A DNA stretch of 32,448 bases from an uncultured Eubacteriales bacterium (GCA_900314795.1 OMWP01000009.1:76268-108715); one strand, 5' to 3'. Shown: positions 23,115 through 30,826, numbered from the stretch's first letter. Translations and numbers: made by a program. Notes: generated by a model not told the origin, from the letters alone.

Positions 23115-23814
23115 ACGATTCACCTTTTTTCCAAGGACGCGCCTTACCTGTCCAACCTTTCTCTTTCCAATAGCGCATATCCGCTTCGTTCCAACCGTTT
23201 CTTTGCAAGAGGTGCATCATCCAAAAGTAGCCTTTGGTTTTCAGACCGGGCTTTACGCGGTCTTGACTCCGACGTATTCTTTTCGCGATGGAGTCTGTTT
23301 CCCTTTTGATTCTCTGCTTTTTCTTGTCAGACACCTTGTTCCAATCAATAGCAGCGACGCCGATCCCGAATTTGTATATCTTAGCGACGCCCCAGAAAAA
23401 CAAGCTGTCTGACATATCCCTATTGGTGGATTTCATACCGCCGCCCGCGGCTGTGGAAATGCACACACCCTGCTTTTTAAACATCTTTTCCTCAGGACGG
23501 TGAACCATCCATCTGTAACCGTAGTGATCTAAAAATGCTTTCATCGCTCCCGTTGCGTGATAGACATAGACGGGACTTGCGAGGATAATGACATCCGCTT
23601 CATCAATTGTCTGTGTGATAGTGGCGAGCTTGTCATAATGCGGACATTTTGTTTCACTATCAGTAAAACAACGCGTACATCCGCAGCAGAATTCTCCGAA
23701 ATCCTTCGGCAAAAAGAATTCCGATATTTCTCCGCCGATTTTGTCCGCGAGTATACGCGCAATATGACAGGTCGATCCTGTGTGACTCTGACCGTGAATG
23801 ATAACTGTTTTCAT
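23095..23814 (-). CDS. flavodoxin-fold NAD(P)H oxidoreductase
   Basis: A 239-aa protein of the flavodoxin_2/NADPH-dependent FMN reductase group. It has the FMN loop HGQSHTGSTCHIAR (8-21), a cysteine cluster CCGCTRCF (43-50) followed by ETKCPH, and ILASPVYVYHATGAMKAFLDHY (about 76-97). The C-terminal third is basic and Trp-rich (KGYFWMMHLLQRNGWNEAD), like flavoproteins annotated as NAD(P)H-dependent oxidoreductases in gut clostridia. GGAGAAATC precedes ATG 23814, which overlaps the upstream hydrolase stop by 4 nt (ATGA). A role in reducing xenobiotics is inferred. Confidence 0.85.
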   Translation of the reverse strand: MKTVIIHGQSHTGSTCHIARILADKIGGEISEFFLPKDFGEFCCGCTRCFTDSETKCPHYDKLATITQTIDEADVIILASPVYVYHATGAMKAFLDHYGYRWMVHRPEEKMFKKQGVCISTAAGGGMKSTNRDMSDSLFFWGVAKIYKFGIGVAAIDWNKVSDKKKQRIKRETDSIAKRIRRSQDRVKPGLKTKGYFWMMHLLQRNGWNEADMRYWKEKGWTGKARPWKKGESYDSKNK

Positions 23815-24428
23815 TTTGATTTCTCCCTAATCCAATTATTTAAATACCGCTTTTGTTCTTCGGTGTGGAACCAATGCTCGCCGTTCTCCATCACGGTAAG
23901 GCTTGCGCGGTGTTTTTCGGCAAACGCCGTGATGGTTTCGTAAGAGGTGAGCGCGTCATTTCTTCCGTACAGAATATCAGTCGGGACACTCCATACAACA
24001 GGGTGCTCACGCACATAACAGAGATACTCCCATGACAACTCCTCGCCGAATGCGCTGGGGATAACGCCCTGCTTTTTCAGCTCACTCTCGGTCACATTTT
24101 CCCACGCCATCCTATCCGTGATCAGCCGCTCCATATCGACGATCGGTGAGATAAAATAAGCTTTGCCGATCAGCGCGTCGATATTCGCATTCATACTGAA
24201 ATACGCGCCGATGCTGTTGGCGATCAGGATAAGGGATTCGTATTCCGCTTTCAGCTTGATGACCGCGTGATAGATCTCTTTGCCTGTTTCCCACGGCGTG
24301 AACGTCTGATATTTTAAGCCGATCACATCATCATCGGGAAACAGCGGCTTGTAATGCTCGCTCTCCGAAGCGCTGCCGCTTTTTCCGTGAATATATATTA
24401 CTGCACTTTTCATGATTTTATGATTCAT
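23811..24428 (-). CDS. alpha/beta hydrolase
   Basis: A 205-aa small alpha/beta hydrolase. The oxyanion-side YIHGKSGSA (12-20), the nucleophile elbow LIANSIGAYF with Ser72 (Asn replaces the usual first Gly), the acid in ILYGRNDALTSYE, and His in ENGEHWFH give a complete triad. It lacks a signal peptide, so it acts in the cytoplasm. The start at 24428 has AGG four bases upstream, only 5 bp after the TetR stop; an alternative ATG is at 24413. It ends in a 4-nt ATGA overlap with the flavoprotein gene. Confidence 0.85.
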   Translation of the reverse strand: MNHKIMKSAVIYIHGKSGSASESEHYKPLFPDDDVIGLKYQTFTPWETGKEIYHAVIKLKAEYESLILIANSIGAYFSMNANIDALIGKAYFISPIVDMERLITDRMAWENVTESELKKQGVIPSAFGEELSWEYLCYVREHPVVWSVPTDILYGRNDALTSYETITAFAEKHRASLTVMENGEHWFHTEEQKRYLNNWIREKSK

Positions 24429-24433
24429 TCCGC

Positions 24434-25021
24434 CTAAGCTCTCATATACACATCGCAAAAGTGGCGGATGTGCCGGTCGATGTTCTCTGTGATCTCTTGT
24501 TCAAGCTGCGGTTGTCTGTCCGCTTGGGCGATGAGCAGAACGACCGGCGCCGTCAGCTCGTTGGCAAGCAGCGCGGGATCGTCCTTGATGAACAGCCCCT
24601 TTTCCATCATGCCCTCGATGATCCTTGCGTACATCTTCTGAACGCCCTCGAGCTGGTGGCGGGTGGTGATGGCGGCAAGTCTTTCGCTGCGGAATTGCTC
24701 CTGCACCAAAAATTTGCGGATCTTGCGGATCATCGGGTCGCGCATGGTGAACAGGATCCTTTCCGTTGTCACGCGGATGAACGCTTCCCTGCTCTCGGGG
24801 ATCGTTCCGATGCGCTGTTCTGAGCCGAAGTATTCTTCATAACGCGCTTCCGCGTTGTCGATCAGCGCGTTCAAAATATCCTCTTTGCCCTTAAAATGCT
24901 TATAAAGCGACGGCGCTTTGATACCGACCTTCTCGGCGATCTGCTCCACGCCGGTACCGTCGTAGCCGTTCTCAGAGAACAATGTTAATGCTTCTTCCAA
25001 TATTCTATCCTTCGTTGACAT
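24434..25021 (-). CDS. TetR/AcrR-family repressor
   Basis: A 195-aa regulator with the TetR HTH at about 8-54 (ILEEALTLFSENGYDGTGVEQIAEKVGIKAPSLYKHFKGKEDIL) and a helical ligand-binding C-terminal domain. It is the first gene of the 14-gene minus-strand run. Its promoter lies inside a large palindrome (25040-25082), a classic autoregulatory arrangement in which ligand binding would release repression. GGGAGG precedes the ATG. The inducer is unknown. Confidence 0.92.
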   Translation of the reverse strand: MSTKDRILEEALTLFSENGYDGTGVEQIAEKVGIKAPSLYKHFKGKEDILNALIDNAEARYEEYFGSEQRIGTIPESREAFIRVTTERILFTMRDPMIRKIRKFLVQEQFRSERLAAITTRHQLEGVQKMYARIIEGMMEKGLFIKDDPALLANELTAPVVLLIAQADRQPQLEQEITENIDRHIRHFCDVYMRA

Positions 25022-25039
25022 ACGTTCCTCCCAAAGTTA

Positions 25040-25088
25040 AGCTAATAATCTTTAGCCTTATTATAGCTAAAGAGTATTAGCTTGTCAA
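25040..25088 (-). promoter_or_regulatory. promoter and palindromic operator of the TetR operon
   Basis: On the minus strand: TTGACA (25088-25083), 17-bp spacer, TATAAT (25065-25060), a perfect SigA promoter. The spacer itself (25066-25082) is one arm of an inverted repeat. The other arm is 25040-25056, with 16 of 17 positions complementary and 9 bp between the arms (arm: AGCTAATAcTCTTTAGC). A TetR dimer, or two dimers, bound here would block RNA polymerase. Confidence 0.85.
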
Positions 25089-25096
25089 TATACAAA

Positions 25097-25132
25097 ATCG
25101 GTCAGCAGTTTTGAACTTTCCTGCTGACCGAT
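25097..25132 (-). terminator. terminator of the XRE/zinc-ribbon gene
   Basis: A 12-bp perfect stem, ATCGGTCAGCAG (25097-25108) with CTGCTGACCGAT (25121-25132), then TTTTGTATAT on the minus strand. It separates this gene from the TetR operon promoter just downstream. Confidence 0.85.
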
Positions 25133-25136
25133 CGTT

Positions 25137-25901
25137 TTATCTTTTCTTGTATAGTAAGAGTTCCGGATGCTTGCCGTCTGCGTCATAGGTGCTGATCAGG
25201 ATAAAATCCATGCTTGCCAAAACACCGAAACAGCGTTCACCGCCGAAATCCGATTCCAGCTGATTGCCGAGATAGGTGGTGTTATCGTCAAGGAACTTTG
25301 CGCTGCTCCCACTCGGCAGCGGGTAGGCGAGATTGACGAAGCTTCCGACAAGCGCGTTCAGCCGCTCGACCTTTGGCATACCTTCGATACGGAGGTCGTT
25401 GATCTCTTTGATCAGCTGTTGCTTGAACTGCTCAAACTCGCCGTTATCGCCAAGCTGTTCAACCCGTTTCCAATAATCGAGCTGCGGCAGCTTCTGCCTC
25501 ATATACTCGCGCGCCTGCTCCTCGGTAAAGCCCTCCTTTGCCATGTGGGGAATACACACGTCGATCAGCTCATCCATATCGCTGTAGGTGTACCGTCCGT
25601 CGGCATAGCACCATTGACAGTAGTCCTCATTCAACGCGCCGTTCTGATCCTTGCCGATGATGCTGTCCTCCAACGGCATACCGCAGCACTGACAGATCAG
25701 CTGACGCGGTGAGCCGAGCAGCGTGTTGATGGAAACACGGAACAGCGCTGAAAGCAACTTGAGCGTATCCGTATTCGGTACGGTATCGCCGTTCTCCCAT
25801 CGAGACACCGCCTGCCGTGTAACAAATACCTTTTCCGCCAATTCATCCTGCGACAGTCCGTTCTTTGTCCTGAGCTCATAGATCACGTCTTTTGTGTCCA
25901 T
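25137..25901 (-). CDS. XRE-family regulator with zinc-ribbon domain
   Basis: A 254-aa protein. An N-terminal XRE HTH (about 6-60; NGLSQDELAEKVFVTRQAVSRWENGDTVPNT) is followed by a putative zinc ribbon with Cys70, Cys72-Cys73 (ICQCCGMPL) and Cys95/Cys98 (YCQWCYADG). The helical remainder contains HMAKEGFTEEQAREYMRQKLPQLDYW. The C-terminal 50 residues (FGGERCFGVLASMDFILISTYDADGKHPELL) resemble no domain I can name. The same HTH-plus-zinc-ribbon layout occurs in many gut Firmicutes. A perfect AAGGAGGTG ribosome binding site precedes it. It is probably autoregulated by the palindrome at 25915-25934. Confidence 0.85.
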   Translation of the reverse strand: MDTKDVIYELRTKNGLSQDELAEKVFVTRQAVSRWENGDTVPNTDTLKLLSALFRVSINTLLGSPRQLICQCCGMPLEDSIIGKDQNGALNEDYCQWCYADGRYTYSDMDELIDVCIPHMAKEGFTEEQAREYMRQKLPQLDYWKRVEQLGDNGEFEQFKQQLIKEINDLRIEGMPKVERLNALVGSFVNLAYPLPSGSSAKFLDDNTTYLGNQLESDFGGERCFGVLASMDFILISTYDADGKHPELLLYKKR

Positions 25902-25914
25902 AAAAACACCTCCT

Positions 25915-25951
25915 TTGTATTCATTCTAATACAACCCCCTACGAATTGCAA
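25915..25951 (-). promoter_or_regulatory. promoter and palindrome of the XRE/zinc-ribbon gene
   Basis: On the minus strand: TTGCAA (25951-25946), 17-bp spacer, TAGAAT (25928-25923). The -10 box lies inside TTGTATT(N6)AATACAA (25915-25934), a 7-bp inverted repeat suited to a dimeric repressor. Confidence 0.7.
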
Positions 25952-25983
25952 GCAACCGTCTGTTGCGGTAAAAAAGGAAAAAG

Positions 25984-26017
25984 GGCTGCCGCAAAGCGAA
26001 ACAGCTTCACGACAGCC
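25984..26017 (-). terminator. terminator downstream of flavodoxin
   Basis: GGCTG (25984-25988) with CAGCC (26013-26017) and an inner AAGC/GCTT make an interrupted stem. On the minus strand it is followed by CCCTTTTTCCTTTTTT. Confidence 0.65.
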
Positions 26018-26058
26018 TCTCATGAGGAAAACACTAATTCAAATGAAATCGCTACAAT

Positions 26059-26496
26059 TCATTGATCGGTTGATTCAGCCAGCGATTTGCCGAGTGCTTC
26101 ACACGCGGCGGTCGCCTCATCATCAGGCGCTTCGTTACAGATAACGGGCTCTGCGGTCAGAACAGCGCCGAGCTCAACGCACTGCTCCTTCCAATTACGC
26201 ATCCACTCGCCGTCGCCCCAGCCATAGGAGCCGAACAAAGCGATATGCTTACCGCTGAGCTTTGGTGCGCATTTCTCAAACATCGGCTCAAATTCATCTT
26301 CTTCCAACTGTTCAGCGCCCATGGAGGGACAGCCGAAAGCGATCGCATCGACTTCATCGACCATCGCTTCGCTGAAGGAGTCGGATGTAAACAATTTTGC
26401 CTCAGCACCTGCGGCTTGAGCGCCGTTTAAGACGGCATTTGCCATTGCTTCGGTATTTCCTGTACCGCTCCAATATACGATTGCTACTTTACTCAT
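26059..26496 (-). CDS. flavodoxin
   Basis: A 145-aa short-chain flavodoxin, a soluble FMN electron carrier. The FMN phosphate loop is WSGTGNTE (9-16), the 50s-type loop is GCPSMGAEQLEEDEFEP, and FGSYGWGDGEWM gives the third flavin-contact region. The length is the usual one. The start at 26496 is preferred over ATG 26502, which is too close to the AAGGA site. Flavodoxins commonly replace ferredoxin under iron limitation. The DUF3793/HMA/ABC operon lies 225 bp upstream on the same strand. Confidence 0.92.
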   Translation of the reverse strand: MSKVAIVYWSGTGNTEAMANAVLNGAQAAGAEAKLFTSDSFSEAMVDEVDAIAFGCPSMGAEQLEEDEFEPMFEKCAPKLSGKHIALFGSYGWGDGEWMRNWKEQCVELGAVLTAEPVICNEAPDDEATAACEALGKSLAESTDQ

Positions 26497-26515
26497 AATC
26501 ATCTTCCTTTCTATT

Positions 26516-26726
26516 CCGGGGTGATAGGAATCGAACCCCAATCGGTTTTTCCTCGACCGGACACAAATCCTCTCGCCAAAAACTGCTTCGCACCGAGAAA
26601 GAGATCAGTTTCTTGGATTTTTCGGTGCAGAGGAGGAGTGACTCTTGACGGGTTGCGACCGACGATAAGCCGAAAATTGCCGAAATATTGCCATTTTCAG
26701 CAGGTTCGGATTATTCCTGTCACCCT
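26516..26726. repeat. about 210-bp element bounded by inverted tRNA 3'-end-like sequences
   Basis: The left end, GGGGTGATAGGAATCGAACC (26518-26537), is the reverse of a tRNA T-arm/acceptor. The right end, GTTCGGATTATTCCTGTCACCC (26704-26725), is a forward, slightly expanded version. Together they form imperfect inverted termini. Inside is a GCACCGA/TCGGTGC hairpin (26590-26638) and no ORF. The right end contains the stop codon of the ABC permease gene. The T-stem does not pair, so this is not a functional tRNA. It resembles the inverted-then-direct arrangement at 8196-8379. Confidence 0.5.
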
Positions 26727-29110
26727 ATCCCTTTGAGGGCTTCTACCATATCGATTTTTTTGTTCTTTCTTGCTACCATCAATCCGACTAACAGCGACAC
26801 GCCGAAGGTCATCAGGATGGAAACAGTGTAGGTCAAAACACCCAGCATCAGCTTCATCTCATACTCACCTGCAAGAGCGGTGAGCAGCCATTGCAGCACG
26901 CCGACGCCCGCGGGCAGTCCGATCGCGACGCCGATCACGGTCAGCCAGATATTCTGCGAGATCAGCAGCTTGCCGATACTGCGATTGCGAAATCCGAGTA
27001 CCTTCAATGTAGCCAGCTCGCGTGAGCGCTCCACATAGCTCATGATACCGAGGTTGTACAGCACCACGATGCCGAGGATGACCGCCGCTACAACGAGGAT
27101 AACCACCATGCTGTCCATGATCTGCACAAAGCTGTTGAAGGTCTCCATCAGCTGTGTCTTATCCTGCTTGCCCGCGATCAGATCGGAAGAAGCTATCTCG
27201 TCTGTCTTCTTATCTGTATAGATCGCGGTGAGGGTATAGTCGATACCGAGCTTGTCGGCGAGGGTGTCGGTCATCGTCACACTCTCAGTCATGATCGCAC
27301 GATTATAGCCGACGACCTTTGCCGTATAGGTATCGCTCGATCCGTAGGGAGAGAACGTGACCGTATCGCCGATCTTAGCTTTGTCCTTTAACCTCAGACA
27401 GAGATAGATGCCGTCGTCGCTCAGCTCGATCCGCCGGTTGTCCTCATCGATGACGTTGAACATATCGTTCGGGTTATGGATCACATCCAGCGAAACAGTT
27501 TCTCCGTCAAGGCTGATCCCGCTGAGGCTCTCCCAGTCTCCGCCGATTTGATCAGCGAGCTTGAGCGCGTCCTTTTTATCTGCGTTATCAACGAGGTTGA
27601 CCTTAGTGGTATAGTTGGAGATATCGTGATCGAGCAGGTCAAGAAATCCCGCCATCGTATCGCGCATGCCCAAACCGCCGACCATCAGGATCATACAGCC
27701 GACGATACCGAACAGGGTCATCGCCGAACGGCTCTTGTGGCGGCTCAGGTCACGCAGGTTCCACTTGGTACCGAACTTCATCGTATTCCAGAAGCGGAAG
27801 CGCTCCAAGAGCATCTTGCGCATCTTCTTGGGCGAATAGGGGCGCAGCGCGTCGGCAGCAGTGCCCCTCAGCTGTTGTCTGACGGACAAAAAACTGATCA
27901 GCGTCAGCAGGATGATCGTGCCTACCATCACGGGGTAGCAGAAGGTCGGCACCGCCGCAGACCAATCGGGCATGTCAAAGTAGGTGCCCATCATGCCGTT
28001 CTCGCTCATCACGAGCTTACAGATACCCAGTCCGAGCAGGGCTCCGATCACGGTACCGGTCAGTCCGATGAACAAACCGTATGAGGTATAGTGTCTGAGT
28101 ATCCTGCGATTCTTGTAGCCGAGCGCTTTGAGGGTGCCGATCTGGAGCTTCTCCTTGGTCGCGATGCGGTGCATGGTGGTGACCATTGTAAGGATCGCGA
28201 TCGCGAGGAACAGAACCGGCAATATCGAACCCATCGTTTTGCCTTCCTCTGCCTCACCCATCGCCTCCTGATAAACGACGTGGTCTTCCTTGGGCGTGAC
28301 CATGATCGTGCGGCCGAGCTTTTCCTTGACCGCGTCCTCTAAGGCTTTTTTATCCATATCGGACAGCAAATTGATTTGTGCGTAGACCTGGTCCAGTGCC
28401 TTGTCGATATCTTTGTCGGTGAACAAAAGCTTTGACAGGCTGTCGTCGATGAATTCCTCGGGGACTCCCGATTTTTTCAGTTCATCGGCGGCGGTATTCT
28501 TCATTTTGGATTCAACGGCGGTTCTGAGCTTTTTCGGCGTGATATACGCGTAGCCGAAGCTGTTGTAATCGGGCATGAGCTGATTGGTATCGGCAACGCA
28601 GATCATATGCTCGCCCGACTTGATCAGCCCGACGATCTCGCCGCTGATCTCCACACCCTTGAATTCGAGCGTGAGGATATCGCCGACCGCGTAAGCATTT
28701 GCCGCGGCAAATTTGTCGCTCAGCCAGAAGCCGTCGCTGTCTTCATCATATGCCGCGCCTTCGGTCACCAAAAAGGTCGATACGTTGAAATCCTCGCTCA
28801 CATCCAGCGCGAGGGCTTTGTTCTTCTCTCCCTTGATGTCGAGATTGACGGAGAGGTATCGCGTCGCCCGATCGACGCCGTTGATTGCGGCGATCTTTTG
28901 CAGATCATCCTTTGTAAAGCCCTTTTCCGAATAAAGACGATAATCGGCATAGTTAGTATTGTCAAAAAAACTGCCTGTATCCACCTCGATCGTGCGCCAC
29001 TCCATATTGAAGCCGAGGAAGATCCCCATGCCAAGGGTGATCATAATGATCATGGAGATGAACTGCGCCTTGTAGCCCCACGCGGTACGGAACAGCTTGC
29101 GTATCAGCAT
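26720..29110 (-). CDS. ABC transporter permease (two FtsX domains, MacB-like)
   Basis: A 796-aa membrane protein. It has an N-terminal transmembrane helix (about 15-35), a large extracytoplasmic region (about 40-285) with a coiled-coil-like stretch, and a first FtsX domain (about 290-420: LPVLFLAIAILTMVTTM, LKALGYKNRRILRHY). A helix and second outside domain follow (about 465-640), then a C-terminal FtsX domain (about 660-790: VVILVVAAVILGIVVLYNLGIMSYVERSRELATLKVLGFRN). Such permeases work with a LolD/MacB-type ATPase to move lipids, peptides or drugs, or to drive mechanotransmission. ATG 29110 overlaps the ATPase stop (TGATG). Confidence 0.9.
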   Translation of the reverse strand: MLIRKLFRTAWGYKAQFISMIIMITLGMGIFLGFNMEWRTIEVDTGSFFDNTNYADYRLYSEKGFTKDDLQKIAAINGVDRATRYLSVNLDIKGEKNKALALDVSEDFNVSTFLVTEGAAYDEDSDGFWLSDKFAAANAYAVGDILTLEFKGVEISGEIVGLIKSGEHMICVADTNQLMPDYNSFGYAYITPKKLRTAVESKMKNTAADELKKSGVPEEFIDDSLSKLLFTDKDIDKALDQVYAQINLLSDMDKKALEDAVKEKLGRTIMVTPKEDHVVYQEAMGEAEEGKTMGSILPVLFLAIAILTMVTTMHRIATKEKLQIGTLKALGYKNRRILRHYTSYGLFIGLTGTVIGALLGLGICKLVMSENGMMGTYFDMPDWSAAVPTFCYPVMVGTIILLTLISFLSVRQQLRGTAADALRPYSPKKMRKMLLERFRFWNTMKFGTKWNLRDLSRHKSRSAMTLFGIVGCMILMVGGLGMRDTMAGFLDLLDHDISNYTTKVNLVDNADKKDALKLADQIGGDWESLSGISLDGETVSLDVIHNPNDMFNVIDEDNRRIELSDDGIYLCLRLKDKAKIGDTVTFSPYGSSDTYTAKVVGYNRAIMTESVTMTDTLADKLGIDYTLTAIYTDKKTDEIASSDLIAGKQDKTQLMETFNSFVQIMDSMVVILVVAAVILGIVVLYNLGIMSYVERSRELATLKVLGFRNRSIGKLLISQNIWLTVIGVAIGLPAGVGVLQWLLTALAGEYEMKLMLGVLTYTVSILMTFGVSLLVGLMVARKNKKIDMVEALKGIG

Positions 29111-29811
29111 CACCACTCCACCTCGTCCGCACTCATGGGCTCAGCCTGTTCTTCGATCGAGCGGATCTTTCCGTTCTTGACGCGGATCACAACATCAGCC
29201 ATCTTCGCGATACTCTGGTTATGGGTGACGATGACGATGGTCTTGCCGTAGCTTTGCGCCATCTTCAAAAGGAGCTTGAGCACCATCACGCCCGTCTCGG
29301 AATCGAGCGCGCCAGTCGGCTCGTCACAGAGCAGGATCTTCGGGTTTTTGGCGAGTGCGCGTGCGATCGAGATGCGCTGCTGTTCACCGCCCGACAGCTC
29401 GGAGGGGAAGTTATGTAAATGGTCGGACAGTCCGACCTCGGCGATCATCTGCTTTGCATCGAGGGCGTCTTTTGAGATCTCCGACACTAACTCGACGTTC
29501 TCGTATACCGTCAGGGTCGGGATCAAATTATAGAACTGAAACACAAAACCGACCGTCGCCGCGCGGTAATCGGCAAGCTCGTTGTCGGACAGCGTGCTGA
29601 TATCCCTGCCGTTCACGGTGATCGTGCCCTGTGTCGGGCTGTCAAGTCCGCCCAGCAGATTCAGCAGGGTGCTTTTGCCGGCGCCCGAGGGGCCGAGGAT
29701 GACAACAAACTTTCCCTCATCCAGCGTGAAGCTGACGTCGTTGAGCGCTTTGAGCTCATGGTCGCCGCTGGTATAGGCTTTGGTGACGTTTTCAAATTGA
29801 ACGATTGCCAT
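29110..29811 (-). CDS. ABC transporter ATP-binding protein (LolD/MacB type)
   Basis: A 233-aa ATPase with Walker A GPSGAGKS (40-47), Q-loop VFQFYNLIP, signature LSGGEQQR (139-146), Walker [13 protein letters not shown] (159-170) and H-loop His197. The EPTGALDS text is typical of the MacB/LolD/FtsE branch that pairs with FtsX-like permeases. The start at 29811 has AAGGTG 5 nt upstream; a longer reading from 29850 overlaps the HMA gene and lacks that spacing. It is coupled to the permease by overlapping stop and start codons. Confidence 0.93.
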   Translation of the reverse strand: MAIVQFENVTKAYTSGDHELKALNDVSFTLDEGKFVVILGPSGAGKSTLLNLLGGLDSPTQGTITVNGRDISTLSDNELADYRAATVGFVFQFYNLIPTLTVYENVELVSEISKDALDAKQMIAEVGLSDHLHNFPSELSGGEQQRISIARALAKNPKILLCDEPTGALDSETGVMVLKLLLKMAQSYGKTIVIVTHNQSIAKMADVVIRVKNGKIRSIEEQAEPMSADEVEW

Positions 29812-29815
29812 CAGA

Positions 29816-30070
29816 TCACCTTCCAAAGAGAGAGAATTTTTTCTTTTCATAAGGCTCGGTGCTGTATGCGAGCACCTTGTAGCCCGTCTTACCGACGGCT
29901 TCTCTCACAGCGCTTTCATCCAATTCTGTCTCGCTGATGATCTCGGTGATCCCCTTTGTGTGGGAGGATGAAACCTTCTTGATGTTGAAATCCTTTCGGA
30001 TCGTATCGTTGATGTGGCTCTCGCACATCGAGCACATCATGCCGTCGATCTTCAATGTCGTTTTGATCAT
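29816..30070 (-). CDS. small heavy-metal-associated (HMA) domain protein
   Basis: An 84-aa cytoplasmic protein made of a single HMA fold, with the metal-binding motif GMMCSMC (Cys13, Cys16) followed by ESHINDTIRKDF. The fold is typical of copper chaperones, but single-domain members of this sort also occur without proven copper binding. A basic tail (EPYEKKKFSLFGR) follows the domain. ATG 30070 has GGAG and AAGG upstream. It lies between DUF3793 and the ABC ATPase gene with gaps of 11 and 4 bp, so it is firmly within this operon. Confidence 0.85.
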   Translation of the reverse strand: MIKTTLKIDGMMCSMCESHINDTIRKDFNIKKVSSSHTKGITEIISETELDESAVREAVGKTGYKVLAYSTEPYEKKKFSLFGR

Positions 30071-30081
30071 GATACCTTCTC

Positions 30082-30633
30082 CTATCGTGTGACGGTCAAG
30101 CATGTCAGCGGCTTGCCGTCAGCCCATTGCTGTTGATAAATTCGCGTGCACTTCTTAAAACGCTCAAATTGCTTTTGTGCCTTTTCCGTGTCGCCGTAAA
30201 CCTTCCAGCACCCGACACATTTTGCACAGGCAGCGTTATTGTCGATGAAGCCCTTGACGTCCTCACACGGATAACCGAGGAACAAGCCGATCTCATGCGG
30301 AAAGTCCTCAGACTGCGACAGGCGGCGGATCAGGTGAGACAGACACGCGGAGCAGTTTTGTGAGCAATAGCCGCGTTCTTCGAGCAGATCGCGTGACGCC
30401 TCCTCCTGCAAACTGCTTTTCAGCTGCGAGGGGCGAAAAACATAGATCAGCGCTTTGCCATCCTGCACTCTGAGCGGGATGATGCGAATGCCCTTGCTCT
30501 TCAAAGTGATGTTCCACGTTCTCAGAAATGAGAACAGCTCCTCTTCTGTTTGATAGGAGCAGTTGAACAGACTGCCTGTTTTGATCCCCGCCAAGGTCGG
30601 CGAACAATATCGGATCAATGCTTCCTCTGACAT
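30082..30633 (-). CDS. DUF3793 family protein
   Basis: A 183-aa protein matching the DUF3793 pattern: YCSPTLAGIKTGSLFNC at the start, LKSKGIRIIPLRVQDGKALIYVFRP in the middle, then HEIGLFLGYPCEDVKGFI and the Cys-rich CAKCVGCWKVYGD. It has at least nine Cys, including CSQNCSAC, suggesting metal or redox chemistry. The family function is unknown. In clostridia it is often found near iron transport and flavodoxin genes. It is first in the four-gene operon behind the twin GTTAGC boxes. ATG 30633 has AAAGGA upstream. Confidence 0.85.
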   Translation of the reverse strand: MSEEALIRYCSPTLAGIKTGSLFNCSYQTEEELFSFLRTWNITLKSKGIRIIPLRVQDGKALIYVFRPSQLKSSLQEEASRDLLEERGYCSQNCSACLSHLIRRLSQSEDFPHEIGLFLGYPCEDVKGFIDNNAACAKCVGCWKVYGDTEKAQKQFERFKKCTRIYQQQWADGKPLTCLTVTR

Positions 30634-30656
30634 GATACACTTCCTTTTACCCAAAA

Positions 30657-30751
30657 GTTAGCAATCGCTAACCGCTAGCGAATAATAAAAGCCAACCGAT
30701 AAGTTAGCGCTCGCTAACCGCTATTATACACAAACATTTATCTTTTGTCAA
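30657..30751 (-). promoter_or_regulatory. promoter and twin palindromic operators of the DUF3793 operon
   Basis: On the minus strand: TTGACA (30751-30746), 17-bp spacer, TATAAT (30728-30723), a perfect SigA promoter. Two boxes lie downstream: GTTAGCGCTCGCTAAC (30703-30718), placed at the start of transcription, and GTTAGCAATCGCTAAC (30657-30672), with an extra CGCTAGCG palindrome at 30673-30680. The TTAGC(N4)GCTAA pattern recalls DtxR/IdeR-family metal-repressor sites, but the regulator identity is inferred. Confidence 0.8.
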
Positions 30752-30794
30752 TAGCTTTTGAAAAAACCGTTTGATTATTCAAAACAAAACAAAA

Positions 30795-30826
30795 AATCCT
30801 GCCTCGGAATTCCGAAGCAGGATTCG
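30795..30826. terminator. terminator of the NSS transporter gene
   Basis: AATCCTGC (30795-30802) with GCAGGATT (30817-30824) and inner TCGGAA/TTCCGA. On the minus strand it is followed by TTTTTTG, and on the plus strand by CGTTTTT. Confidence 0.85.

Noticed and set aside
26518-26600. A minus-strand or plus-strand tRNA at the flavodoxin upstream region
   Set aside because: The T-loop text is present, but the T-stem mismatches at two or more positions and no acceptor or anticodon arm partner exists.
28607-29251. Plus-strand ORF of 214 codons opposite the ABC permease
   Set aside because: It is antisense to the N-terminal part of a clear permease and crosses into the ATPase gene; no ribosome binding site or family resemblance.
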